Shown here one piece after another: positions 9,588 to 18,691 of a DNA stretch of 64,000 nucleotides. The DNA is from Gammaproteobacteria bacterium (lineage in GTDB: Bacteria; Pseudomonadota; Gammaproteobacteria; Enterobacterales; Psychrobiaceae), in assembly GCA_013214945.1 (NCBI GenBank), contig JABSRT010000007.1, positions 62,001 through 126,000 of the forward strand, given 5' to 3'. A program made the translations under genes and the position numbers. The notes below the pieces were generated by a model, which saw only the letters and a list, made by a program, of their open reading frames with translations, was not told the DNA's origin and searched no databases. How positions within the stretch are numbered: the stretch's first letter is position 1; every line of letters begins with the position of its first letter.

Positions 9588-10223
9588 TTAGCCTTGATAC
9601 TTGGCTAATTTATTCTTGAGTCCTTGCAGTGGGTAACCTTTGCTGTAGGCAATAGTTGCTGCTTGTTGTGCTTCTTTATATTGTTTTAAGTCGATTAACA
9701 ATAAGCCGTAATTGTAATTTAACTCAGCGCCTTCGGGGCGGATCCGCAGCGCCAGCTCGTATTGAATTTTAGCCAATTGTAGTTGCTTAGTCATATGAAG
9801 ATGAATAGCAAATAACATTTTGCTGATGTCATCTTTGGGTTGTAAATAGATTGCCCGTTTAAAATAACACTCAGCGTTATAATATCTTTTATGCATTTTA
9901 CGACCGAGTCGTTGGTACTTCGCAATTGCATGTAACGCCCGATGATAATTGGGGATCGCCCGTAATGTATAGTCTATATCAGCATGAACGCTGCCGGTGT
10001 TTCCTTTAATTAAGCGTTCAACTTCGGGGGTGAAATGGGCACCTATTACTATCGGCAATTTTGCATGGTGCTTCGGATTGGTAAAGTCGTATGGCCCATA
10101 CGAGTTGGTTAGTGGTTTGCCTGGAGTTATTCCGCAAGTCAATAAATTTCTTGCCGCCTGCGCTGTCGCAGGAATGACTAAAAACGCCAAGACTAACGCA
10201 GCTGCTGATAGATTAATTTTCAC
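9588..10223 (-). CDS. Secreted TPR-repeat protein
   Basis: A 211-residue protein with a Sec signal peptide (MKINLSAAALVLAFLVIPATAQA, cleavage after residue 23). The C-terminal part has at least two tetratricopeptide-like repeats, seen in CYFKRAIYLQPKDD and IQYELALRIRPEG. The middle segment GPYDFTNPKHHAKLPIV is distinctive and resembles proteins that start with a single periplasmic domain before TPRs. It lies 54 bases upstream of cyaA on the same strand and may be co-transcribed. Its function is not recognised; TPRs suggest a protein-binding role in the periplasm. Confidence 0.75.
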   Translation of the reverse strand: MKINLSAAALVLAFLVIPATAQAARNLLTCGITPGKPLTNSYGPYDFTNPKHHAKLPIVIGAHFTPEVERLIKGNTGSVHADIDYTLRAIPNYHRALHAIAKYQRLGRKMHKRYYNAECYFKRAIYLQPKDDISKMLFAIHLHMTKQLQLAKIQYELALRIRPEGAELNYNYGLLLIDLKQYKEAQQAATIAYSKGYPLQGLKNKLAKYQG

Positions 10224-10376
10224 CTTTGTTCCCTCAAATTTGTACTATTATCTTCAGTATAGTCTTAAATAGTGTGAACACTCACCGAGACTCAATTAAA
10301 CAAGCAACGGGTGCTGGAGTGTTTTTTATACCAGCGAGTAATTAATCGGCAGCATTGAGTTAAAAATATCAAGGGA

Positions 10377-11654
10377 ATGAGTTTGAAATTAACCGACAAG
10401 TCAGTTCTTTATATTGCGTACCACTATCCACCATTATTAGGTAGTAGTGGCGTGCATCGTAGTTTGGCCTTTAGTCGCTATTTAAGCGAGAACGGTTGGT
10501 CTACGCGTGTGCTGACAGCATCGTTAAAAGGTTACGAGCAATGGTCGCCTCAGCAATTAGATTTTATTCCACCTGAGGTTGAAGTCATACGCGCTTTTTG
10601 TCGTAATGCTGCAAAAGATTTTAGTATTAAAGGCAAATATTTTTCGTGGATGGCGATGCCTGATAATTGGCAAAGCTGGATCGTTGGCGGAGTAATTAGT
10701 GGTCTTCGTGCAATTAATAAGCAGCGACCGTCGGTGATTGTCTCAACTTACCCTATTGCATCCGCTCATTTTATTGCTTACTTTTTACATCGAATGACCG
10801 GGGTACCTTGGGTGGCGGACTTTCGTGATCCGATGGCGCAAGATGATTACCCGATAGATCCAGCAAAAAAGAAAGTTTTTCAATGGATCGAAAGCAAAGC
10901 GGTCGCTCATTGTTCACATATTATAGTAACGGCCCCAGGGGCATTAGCCTTATATCAAGAGCGCTACAGTTCAACCAATAAGGATTTTTGGCAACTAATC
11001 AATAATGGTTACGATAAGGTTATCCTCGATAAAATTGAGCAAGAAGTACAAGAAAAACCGCAACCTAAGAATCTTGGGTTGCCTTATGTATTGTTACATA
11101 GCGGGGTAATTTATCCGAGTGAACGAGATCCTAGCCAGCTATTTGCTGCGATAGCTCAGCTAAAAAAAGCGAAGCTGCTCGATGCCAATATGCTGATATT
11201 TCGTTTGCGAGCTACCGGTCACGACCATTTATATCAAACAATAATCGCAGATCTCGATATTGCAGATATGGTGTTTTTAGAACCCGCGATCCCTTATCAA
11301 GATGCGCTGCAAGAGATGTTCGCTGTTGATGGGCTGTTATTACTTCAGGCTGATAACTGTGACTTTCAAATACCTGCTAAAGCTTATGAGTATATTAAAG
11401 TGAATAAACCGATCTTGGGTTTAATGCCCCGAGATGGTGATACTGGTCTACTATTACAGCAGGTTGGTATTTCAAGTATTGCACCATTAAATAATCAAGA
11501 ACAAATTGAACAGGCATTGCTTAGCTTTGTTAGCCTGCTGTTCAATGGCGGTTTTGTTGGGTTGGCAGCAACGAAAATAGAACAATATTCTCGGCAAAGT
11601 CAGGCGGTACGATTCGAGCAGTTATTAAGTCGAGTAATTAGTAACAATCAATGA
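10377..11654 (+). CDS. Glycosyltransferase, GT4-like
   Basis: A 425-residue glycosyltransferase of the GT-B fold. The N-terminal domain opens with YIAYHYPPLLGSSGVHRSLA, the glycine-rich acceptor-side loop, and the C-terminal domain contains the nucleotide-sugar region ending in IPAKAYEYIKVNKPILGL. The sugar and acceptor cannot be read from sequence. AAGGGA directly precedes the ATG at 10377, so a TTG at 10383 with better spacing is an alternative start. It is the first gene of a four-gene plus-strand set with an ATP-dependent ligase, a deacetylase and a DUF2914 protein, which points to a cell-surface glycan. Confidence 0.82.
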   Translation: MSLKLTDKSVLYIAYHYPPLLGSSGVHRSLAFSRYLSENGWSTRVLTASLKGYEQWSPQQLDFIPPEVEVIRAFCRNAAKDFSIKGKYFSWMAMPDNWQSWIVGGVISGLRAINKQRPSVIVSTYPIASAHFIAYFLHRMTGVPWVADFRDPMAQDDYPIDPAKKKVFQWIESKAVAHCSHIIVTAPGALALYQERYSSTNKDFWQLINNGYDKVILDKIEQEVQEKPQPKNLGLPYVLLHSGVIYPSERDPSQLFAAIAQLKKAKLLDANMLIFRLRATGHDHLYQTIIADLDIADMVFLEPAIPYQDALQEMFAVDGLLLLQADNCDFQIPAKAYEYIKVNKPILGLMPRDGDTGLLLQQVGISSIAPLNNQEQIEQALLSFVSLLFNGGFVGLAATKIEQYSRQSQAVRFEQLLSRVISNNQ

Positions 11655-11693
11655 CCTTCCCATGGACTGGTGCCTTAAAATGACGGATAAAAG

Positions 11694-13454
11694 TTGAGAC
11701 AAGGAATGCAAACAACAATAAATAACAATACTGATGTTAATACGCAGCAGTTGGTGTTGCCATGGCTGCAACAACAAGTAACTATTGCCAATGATAAAAC
11801 ACTGAGCCAAGCGGAAAGTGAGCGTTATACCGTGGTGGTGTTTGGTACCGTCAGAGCGTATCAGCAATTGGTTAGTCACGAAATAAGTGCCGCCAAATGT
11901 TTATTAAATGCCGTAGAACACGATGCGGAGCTTTTTTATCACAATATAGCGGGATTTTTTAGTGCCGTTATTATCGATAAAGAATCTGGCCAGTGTTTTT
12001 TAGTTACCGATCATGTCGGTTCTATTGCGTTGTATTATCACTATAATCAGAGCGGTTTATCGATTGCGACAAGCTTGGCAGCTATGTCACCTGAGCAGTT
12101 TGAGCTTAACCCGCAAGGAATTTTTAATTACTGTTACTTTCATTGCATACCTGCACCAACCACCATTTATCAAGATGTCTATAAAGTAGAAGCTGGGCAT
12201 CAAGTGCGCTTTAATACGCAAGGGTTTAAAGGGTCAACGTTACTCTACCGGCCGCAATATAATTACAGTACCGCACCCGATGACAAACTTTACCAGCAAT
12301 GTCACACCTTAGTCTCACAAGCAGTAAAGCGCCATATCAGTCCAACGTGTGGTGCATTTTTAAGTGGCGGATTAGACAGTTCGACCGTGGCTGGCATGTT
12401 GGCGACTGAACAGGAACATGCCAAAACATTTTCGATAGGCTTTGCCGAAAAAGATTATGACGAAACTAAATATGCCAACATCACCGCCCAGCATTTCAAA
12501 ACGGACCATCATCGATTAGAGCTAAAACCCGAGGCGTTAGTCAGTAATTTTGAACAAATAGCGGCTTATTTTGACGAGCCTTTCGGCAATTCATCTGCGA
12601 TGGCAGCCTACGCGTGTGCTAAATTCGCTAAATCTCACGGTGTTGACCAAATGTTGGCCGGAGATGGTGGCGATGAAATATTCGCTGGTAATGAGCGTTA
12701 TGCCAAGCAAAAGGTCTTTGAACGCTTTAGTAATAGTCCGCCGTTAATTCAACGGATGTTAAATGGATTATTTTGCCAGACCCCGCTTGGTAAGTTGCCC
12801 TTAGGAACCAAGGCGGCTAGTTATATCAAACAGGCGCAGCAAGGCTTACCCGATCGGTTAGAAAGTTATAACTTTATTAACCGTTTTGCGGTGACCGAAA
12901 TGTTCAGTGATGAATTTTTGGCTCAGGTTAATATCGAGCAACCGATTGAGCAAAAGCGTGCGCGTTATAATCAGGCCGACTCGTCTTGCATGATTGAAAA
13001 AATGTTGTTTCTCGATTGGAAATTCACCTTGGCAGATAACGATTTAATTAAAGTTAGCAAGATGGCTGAAATGGCTGGTGTCAGCGTTAAATACCCCTTG
13101 TTGGAAAAAGAGTTAATTGATTTCAGTTGCACCTTAGATGCCAAGAAAAAATTGCCAAAACAGCAGCTACGTGATTTTTTCAAACAGGCATTTTCAAACT
13201 TTTTAGCGCCGCAAACGCTTACTAAAAGCAAACATGGTTTTGGTCTGCCCTTTGGTGCTTGGATGCAGCAAAGTGATGAGCTAAAGACCTTAGTGGCTAA
13301 AACTTTACGGCGTTTAAGTGATCGCAACATTGTAAAAAAAGAGTTTATTGAGCGAGCTATCACTATGCACCAGCAAGAACATTCAAGCTACTATGGTGAG
13401 CTTATTTGGATTTTAGTCGTACTTGAATTATGGCTTGAAGCGCATCAGCGTTGA
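11694..13454 (+). CDS. Asparagine-synthetase-like ATP-dependent ligase without glutaminase cysteine
   Basis: A 586-residue relative of AsnB. The C-terminal synthetase domain is intact: PP-loop SGGLDSS at 224-230 and AGDGGDEIFAGN near 325. The N-terminal part keeps the Ntn/class II glutaminase fold landmark DHVGSIALYYH at about 107-117, but it does not begin with Met-Cys and no N-terminal nucleophile cysteine is present. It therefore probably uses free ammonia or another amine/hydroxyl acceptor, as in polysaccharide-linked and peptide-cyclising members. The start is uncertain: TTG 11694 has GGAT upstream, while ATG 11706 has AAGGA immediately before it. It lies between a glycosyltransferase and a polysaccharide deacetylase. 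Confidence 0.82.
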   Translation: MRQGMQTTINNNTDVNTQQLVLPWLQQQVTIANDKTLSQAESERYTVVVFGTVRAYQQLVSHEISAAKCLLNAVEHDAELFYHNIAGFFSAVIIDKESGQCFLVTDHVGSIALYYHYNQSGLSIATSLAAMSPEQFELNPQGIFNYCYFHCIPAPTTIYQDVYKVEAGHQVRFNTQGFKGSTLLYRPQYNYSTAPDDKLYQQCHTLVSQAVKRHISPTCGAFLSGGLDSSTVAGMLATEQEHAKTFSIGFAEKDYDETKYANITAQHFKTDHHRLELKPEALVSNFEQIAAYFDEPFGNSSAMAAYACAKFAKSHGVDQMLAGDGGDEIFAGNERYAKQKVFERFSNSPPLIQRMLNGLFCQTPLGKLPLGTKAASYIKQAQQGLPDRLESYNFINRFAVTEMFSDEFLAQVNIEQPIEQKRARYNQADSSCMIEKMLFLDWKFTLADNDLIKVSKMAEMAGVSVKYPLLEKELIDFSCTLDAKKKLPKQQLRDFFKQAFSNFLAPQTLTKSKHGFGLPFGAWMQQSDELKTLVAKTLRRLSDRNIVKKEFIERAITMHQQEHSSYYGELIWILVVLELWLEAHQR

Positions 13455-13475
13455 AATGGCTTGGAATGAGATGAA

Positions 13476-14468
13476 ATGACTCAAGACAGCATGAATAATA
13501 ATTATAAAATGCCTATTTCTCGGCGGCTGGCCCACCGGGCTCTTTCATTTGGCTCGAAGGTATTATCTAAAAATAAACTCAATATTTTAATTTACCATCA
13601 GGTGATGGAATCACTCGACCCAATGCGACCAACTGAGCCAACTCGAGATGATTTTTATCGTCAAATGTTATTGATCAAACAATATTACAACCCGATCCCC
13701 TTGAGTGATGCAGTAAAATTGCTGGCGCAGTCAAAGTTACCAGCCAACAGTATTTGCATTACCTTTGATGATGGCTACCTCAATAACTATTCTATTGCGG
13801 CGCCGATCTTAAAAGAATTAGCCTTGCCGGCCACTATTTTTATCGCGACTAAATTTAGCGAAGGCAGCAATATGTGGAATGATAACCTAATCGATTTAAT
13901 TTCAGATCCCGCTCGAATTAAATTCGATTTAAGCTTAATTGATTTAGGGATTTGCGAGGCTCACAGTTTAATACAGCGGCGCTTATTAGTAGAAAAAGTG
14001 ATCCAAAAGGTCAAATATACCCCTTATCAACAGCGTTTACAGCTAGCTAATCAAATTTTATTAGTTAACGGGAAATTGAATTCTAGCGCTAAAATGATGT
14101 CACCAATTCAGCTAAAAAAATTAGCCCAACAAGGAATAGAGATAGCAGCTCATACTCATGACCATCCGATATTGGCTGTATTAGAACCTGCGGAACAAAA
14201 AGCCCAAATAACTCAAAGCCAACAAAAACTAACTGAGTGGCTAGGGGTGCCTATTAAGGGCTTTGCTTACCCAAATGGCCGATGGTCAACCGATTATAAT
14301 TCGGAGACTATAGATGCGCTTAATCAGTGTGAATTTGATTATGCGGTGTCGACTGACAATGGGGTATCAACTCCAAGTACCAACCCGATGCAGTTAAATC
14401 GTTTTACGCCATGGAATAAAGATTTATTAAAATTCCACTTAAAACTGCTCATTAACACCGTACAATAG
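13476..14468 (+). CDS. Polysaccharide deacetylase (CE4/NodB family)
   Basis: A 330-residue protein with the NodB homology signature TFDDGY at 96-101, where the two Asp are catalytic base and metal ligand. The metal-binding histidine motif is EIAAHTHDHP near 222-230 and a later motif is FAYPNG. Family members remove N-acetyl groups from chitin-like or exopolysaccharide chains. The YHQVMESLDPMRPTEPT segment before the domain is typical of exopolysaccharide-associated deacetylases. No clear signal peptide is visible. It starts 21 bases after the synthetase-like gene. Confidence 0.85.
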   Translation: MTQDSMNNNYKMPISRRLAHRALSFGSKVLSKNKLNILIYHQVMESLDPMRPTEPTRDDFYRQMLLIKQYYNPIPLSDAVKLLAQSKLPANSICITFDDGYLNNYSIAAPILKELALPATIFIATKFSEGSNMWNDNLIDLISDPARIKFDLSLIDLGICEAHSLIQRRLLVEKVIQKVKYTPYQQRLQLANQILLVNGKLNSSAKMMSPIQLKKLAQQGIEIAAHTHDHPILAVLEPAEQKAQITQSQQKLTEWLGVPIKGFAYPNGRWSTDYNSETIDALNQCEFDYAVSTDNGVSTPSTNPMQLNRFTPWNKDLLKFHLKLLINTVQ

Positions 14469-14506
14469 CAGCGGAACCAAGTGAATTAATTAAAGAAGAT
14501 TAGAGT

Positions 14507-15361
14507 GTGAAATTAACAATTCAAATAAAATTAGATGATGTGGTAAATTTTCAAGAGTTAGAACAGGCGCCAATAGATCCGCGTAAAGTAGTATCCTTTA
14601 TCGTGTTATTAATATTACCGCTAGTACTTTTTGGGGTATATCACTGGTCTGAAAGCAATCAAAATTCAGTTGTTGCTAACGAGTTTACCGTTACGTCAGA
14701 GCTGCAACAGCAAGTTGATATTACGTCTGAAGTTGTAGAACCATCAAACCAACAGCTGCCAATAGAACCGCTAAATTCGAGTATGGTTCAACCAATCGAG
14801 CGTGTGGAAATAGACGATCCGCAGTTAACAACAATTACCCTCGCAGCACCACTGCAAGTTAAGGCGCCAGTTAAGGCGTTAGTTGAAGAGATTGCCGAGC
14901 CTGTTGAGGCAAAAGAGACAGCTCAAACTCAGGAAATAGCAATTAACCAACCGTTAGTTCAAGATATAGTCATTGAGTCGGCTAGCCAAAAAATCGCCCT
15001 GTCAGAGACCGAGCAATCAGCGAAAACTAATCAGTCAGATTATATTACTCGGATAACATTAACGTCGGGTATTGTTCAACGTGAACCCGTTGATGATTTG
15101 GGTAACCGAATTGACGGTGATGATGAACGGATCGTATTCTTATTTAATGAAATTCGCGATTTGGCTGGTCAGACATTAACTCATCGTTGGTTGTTAAATG
15201 GTGAGGAAATTGCCAGGGTTAATTTACCAGTTGGTGGAGCGCGCTGGCGGACTTACTCGAGCAAAACGATTACGCCGACAATGGTAGGAGTGTGGCAAGT
15301 TGAAGTACTTAACAATAAGGGCGAGTTACTCTCGGTCCATAAATTTGATTATTATCATTAA
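14507..15361 (+). CDS. DUF2914 domain membrane protein
   Basis: A 284-residue protein with a short cytoplasmic segment, one transmembrane helix (about residues 28-46), an acidic Pro/Gln/Val-rich linker (50-180) and a C-terminal DUF2914 domain. The domain is recognised by THRWLLNGEEIARVNLPVGG and a WRTYSSK...GVWQVEV ending. The start is GTG. The domain is thought to bind extracytoplasmic ligands, but no activity is established. It closes the glycosyltransferase-ligase-deacetylase set and may anchor or sense the glycan. Confidence 0.78.
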   Translation: MKLTIQIKLDDVVNFQELEQAPIDPRKVVSFIVLLILPLVLFGVYHWSESNQNSVVANEFTVTSELQQQVDITSEVVEPSNQQLPIEPLNSSMVQPIERVEIDDPQLTTITLAAPLQVKAPVKALVEEIAEPVEAKETAQTQEIAINQPLVQDIVIESASQKIALSETEQSAKTNQSDYITRITLTSGIVQREPVDDLGNRIDGDDERIVFLFNEIRDLAGQTLTHRWLLNGEEIARVNLPVGGARWRTYSSKTITPTMVGVWQVEVLNNKGELLSVHKFDYYH

Positions 15362-15448
15362 CGGCCTAAAAAAGTGGTTTCAAACTTATACAAACTATTA
15401 AGGCAATGATAGGATCGGGTATAAATCAATACAACACTATTTGGAAAT

Positions 15449-16384
15449 ATGATGTCAGGTGAAATTGTACGTATCGCAACCCGAAAAAGCCCATTAGCCT
15501 TATGGCAAGCTGAATTTGTCAAAGCGCAATTAGAGCATTTTCATCCTGGACTGCAAGTGGAACTAGTGACCATGGTAACCAAGGGTGACATCATTTTAGA
15601 TACGCCATTAGCTAAAATTGGTGGCAAGGGCTTGTTTGTTAAAGAACTTGAAGTTGCGATGCTTGAAGGGCGAGCTGATATTGCGGTTCATTCAATGAAA
15701 GATTTACCGATGGATTTTCCTCCTGGTTTAATGTTGCAAACGATTTGTCGTCGTGAAGACCCACGCGATGCGTTTGTGTCGAACACTTATAGTTCAATCA
15801 GCCAGCTGCCTGCTGGTGCGGTGGTCGGTACGTCAAGCTTACGTCGTCAATGTCAGCTGCGTGCGGCTCGACCTGATTTAATTATTAAAGACCTGCGCGG
15901 CAATGTCGGTACTCGATTAGGAAAACTTGATAAAGGCGAATACGATGCGATTATTTTAGCGGCGGCAGGTTTATTACGTTTAGAACTGCCACACCGGATC
16001 GCGGCCTTTATCGAACCTGAAGAATCACTACCAGCGGTAGGCCAAGGCGCGGTAGGCATTGAGTGCCGCGAAGGTGATCAACGAATTCAAGAGTTGCTAG
16101 CGCCGTTAGAGCATCAAGAAACCCGCTTACGAGTATTGGCTGAGCGCGCATTAAACAAACGCCTAGAAGGCGGTTGCCAAGTGCCAATTGGTAGTTACTG
16201 TATAATCGAGAATGATCAATTTTGGCTGCGAGCCATAGTAGGAAGCCCCGACGGTAGCATAATGCTAAAAGAAGAAGTGCGAGGCCCGCTAGCCGATGCA
16301 CAAGCGCAGGCAATTATATTAGCTGATAAATTACTCGACAGTGGCGCCCGAGAAATATTGCAAAAAGTGTATGCCGATCAGTAA
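15449..16384 (+). CDS. hemC: Porphobilinogen deaminase (hydroxymethylbilane synthase)
   Basis: Polymerises four porphobilinogens to hydroxymethylbilane on a dipyrromethane cofactor. The protein has 311 residues. [17 protein letters not shown] opens domain 1, [12 protein letters not shown] is the catalytic loop, [17 protein letters not shown] is the substrate-binding arginine segment, and the cofactor cysteine is in [12 protein letters not shown]. It is the first gene of hemCDXY, with a promoter presumably in the 87 bases after the DUF2914 gene. Confidence 0.97.
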   Translation: MMSGEIVRIATRKSPLALWQAEFVKAQLEHFHPGLQVELVTMVTKGDIILDTPLAKIGGKGLFVKELEVAMLEGRADIAVHSMKDLPMDFPPGLMLQTICRREDPRDAFVSNTYSSISQLPAGAVVGTSSLRRQCQLRAARPDLIIKDLRGNVGTRLGKLDKGEYDAIILAAAGLLRLELPHRIAAFIEPEESLPAVGQGAVGIECREGDQRIQELLAPLEHQETRLRVLAERALNKRLEGGCQVPIGSYCIIENDQFWLRAIVGSPDGSIMLKEEVRGPLADAQAQAIILADKLLDSGAREILQKVYADQ

Positions 16385-17129
16385 AGCGCCGATCGATATC
16401 GGGCGAGTGTTGCTTACTCGCCCTGAGCCTAAAAATAAAGAATTGGCGCAGACTCTTGCAACGCTACAGTTTGAAACTGTAAGTTGCCCGATGGTCGAAA
16501 TCGCGCCAATTGCTACTCCACAACTGCAAGTACAAATCAATCAACTGCGAACTAGTGACATAATTATTGCTGTGAGTGCTCACGCCGTGACTTATGCGAC
16601 TAAAGTTATTAACGTTTGGCCTCAAGAATTTAAGTATTACGCCATTGGTAAAGCCACTCAGCGCATGATGGCTAACGCAGGAATCGATGCAATCTCACCA
16701 AGCCAACCAATCTCCGAAAGTTTGTTAACCGAGCCGGGTTTGCAGCAGGTGTCTGGCCGCAAAGTTTTGATTTTACGTGGTGTTGGCGGACGAGAGACCT
16801 TGGCTCAACAACTATCCTTACGCGGTGCTCAGGTTGAATATTGCCAATTGTATCGCCGAGATCCGATAAAGTATGATCCTGAATATTTGATTCAAAGCTG
16901 GAAAAATCATAATGTTAAGACCATAGTAGTAACTAGCGGTGAAATCTTGAAAAACCTGTTAACCTTAGTAAGCACTATCGATCAGCAGTGGTTAGTTGGT
17001 CTTAATATAGTTGTGCCTAGTGAGCGGGTAGCAATTTTGGCGCAAGAGAGAGGATTTAGTCGTTGCTTTGTCGCCGCAGGTGCCTCAAATAAAGCAATTT
17101 CACAAACATTAATGACAATAGAGCAATAA
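16371..17129 (+). CDS. hemD: Uroporphyrinogen-III synthase
   Basis: Cyclises hydroxymethylbilane to uroporphyrinogen III. The chosen start [19 protein letters not shown] gives 252 residues and overlaps the end of hemC by 14 bases; an ATG at 16341 would overlap by 44. The family is poorly conserved, but the LLTRPE start, the [11 protein letters not shown] and [17 protein letters not shown] segments and the [10 protein letters not shown] motif fit HemD. Position directly between hemC and hemX makes the assignment firm. Confidence 0.93.
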   Translation: MPISKAPIDIGRVLLTRPEPKNKELAQTLATLQFETVSCPMVEIAPIATPQLQVQINQLRTSDIIIAVSAHAVTYATKVINVWPQEFKYYAIGKATQRMMANAGIDAISPSQPISESLLTEPGLQQVSGRKVLILRGVGGRETLAQQLSLRGAQVEYCQLYRRDPIKYDPEYLIQSWKNHNVKTIVVTSGEILKNLLTLVSTIDQQWLVGLNIVVPSERVAILAQERGFSRCFVAAGASNKAISQTLMTIEQ

Positions 17130-17132
17130 TTA

Positions 17133-18689
17133 ATGAAAAAAAACAGTGGACGAAAAACTAAAGAGCAAATGACAAAGACTGAAAACGCTGATAAAAATTT
17201 ATCGAGCGTATCACCTGAGTCACCAAAATCTGAATCTAATGATATTACTGTATCAAAGGGATCTGTTGAGTCAAAAAGCACCCCAGATACCGCTGACAAC
17301 AATGCTCAAAGCTCAGTCAAGCAAGTTGCGTCAGCTAAAAAGCAGTCCTCGGGACAAGCTGACTCTCCAGTAATGAAGCCGCCATCTGTTGATAAAGAGT
17401 CCTCAACTATTAAAAAGCCCTCAACAAGCGAAAAACTTTCAGTTAAAGAGCAGTCCTCGGCTACGCAAGCATCATCAGCCAAGGAAGATCCCACAGCTAA
17501 TGAAGTGCCCTCAGCTAATGAGAAGTCTTCAGTTAAAAAAGAGCTTTCATCAGGCGATAAGCCATTAGCTAAAGCTGAGCCAGCGACCAATAAAGCAGCA
17601 GAGGTTAAGCCTAAACCTAAGGCGAAATCCAATGGGCCTAGCTCACCATCACAGCCGCAAGCTCAAGTTGTGGAACAAAATAATAGTAATGTGATTGCTA
17701 TTATTGCGATAATTTTAGTCTTTGTATTAGGGGCTGGTGGTTATTATTTTTACCAGCAACTCAACTCTCAGCTACTTGCAAATAGCAATAGCGTAACGAA
17801 ATTGTTAACGTCACAGTCTCAAGAGCGTGATAAAACTAGAGCTGCCATCAATGAACAACTAAATAGTGCAGAACAACAGGTTCAAGCATTATCGACTCAA
17901 GTTTCAGTATCGGACAAGAACGTTGCTCTGTTGCAAGACAAGCTGCTTGATCTGTCAGGGCGACGCCCTAATGACTGGCTGTTAGCCGAAGCTAACTATT
18001 TAGTCCGACTGGCAGGGCGCAAGCTGTGGTTAGAGAAAGACCAGCAAACCGCTAGCTCATTGCTTGCCACTGCAGATTTACGAATTGCGGAAATGAATGA
18101 CCCGTCATTATTGGCTTTACGCAAGGCACTGGCTAAAGATATTGCAGCCTTGCAGGCGTTGCCAACGGATCAAACTGAATCTATTGCCCTGCGAATAGAC
18201 GGTTTAATAAGCCAGGTCGACAACTTAAAGCTAAATAATATTAAAGTGCCGCAAGCGCTGGCTAATGATGACGGTAGCTTGTCAAAGTCGCCCGCTGATT
18301 GGAAAGAGAACATTGCTAAAACATGGGACTCATTTCTAGAAGGTTTTGTTACTGTACGACGTCGCAGTGGCACTATTGAGCCGTTAATGTCACCGAAGCA
18401 ACAATGGTATTTAGAAGAGAATCTTAAGGGTAAATTGGTGCAATCACAGCTAGCGTTATATCGCCAGCAGCAAGATGCATTTGAACACTCAATTGAGTTG
18501 GCTACCCGCTGGGTGATGCAATTTTACGACCGTAGCGACAGTACGACCGAGTTTATGCTTAAAGAGTTTGCTCAGCTTCAACAGTTAAAAATTAGCGTTA
18601 AATATCCACAAAAATTTAATACCAGTGACCTGTTATACCTTGAGTTGTCACGTCGCAGCATTGCTGCACCAACAAATAAGAGAGGTTAA
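17133..18689 (+). CDS. hemX: HemX family inner-membrane protein
   Basis: A 518-residue HemX homologue (annotated in older entries as uroporphyrinogen-III methyltransferase, without evidence for that activity). Residues 1-180 are a low-complexity cytoplasmic tail rich in Ser, Lys, Pro and Glu, with recurring S-S-x-K-E units. A single transmembrane helix follows at 187-207, then a coiled coil (about 210-270) and the conserved periplasmic domain WLLAEANYLVRLAGRKLWLE. The long tail is larger than in E. coli (393 residues). It starts 3 bases after hemD. Confidence 0.9.
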   Translation: MKKNSGRKTKEQMTKTENADKNLSSVSPESPKSESNDITVSKGSVESKSTPDTADNNAQSSVKQVASAKKQSSGQADSPVMKPPSVDKESSTIKKPSTSEKLSVKEQSSATQASSAKEDPTANEVPSANEKSSVKKELSSGDKPLAKAEPATNKAAEVKPKPKAKSNGPSSPSQPQAQVVEQNNSNVIAIIAIILVFVLGAGGYYFYQQLNSQLLANSNSVTKLLTSQSQERDKTRAAINEQLNSAEQQVQALSTQVSVSDKNVALLQDKLLDLSGRRPNDWLLAEANYLVRLAGRKLWLEKDQQTASSLLATADLRIAEMNDPSLLALRKALAKDIAALQALPTDQTESIALRIDGLISQVDNLKLNNIKVPQALANDDGSLSKSPADWKENIAKTWDSFLEGFVTVRRRSGTIEPLMSPKQQWYLEENLKGKLVQSQLALYRQQQDAFEHSIELATRWVMQFYDRSDSTTEFMLKEFAQLQQLKISVKYPQKFNTSDLLYLELSRRSIAAPTNKRG

Positions 18690-18691
18690 CA

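Noticed and set aside
10270-10330. Hairpin with T-run (ACACTC...GAGTGTTTTTT) upstream of the glycosyltransferase
   Set aside because: The loop is over 30 bases and no upstream plus-strand gene needs a terminator; a small RNA or leader cannot be shown.
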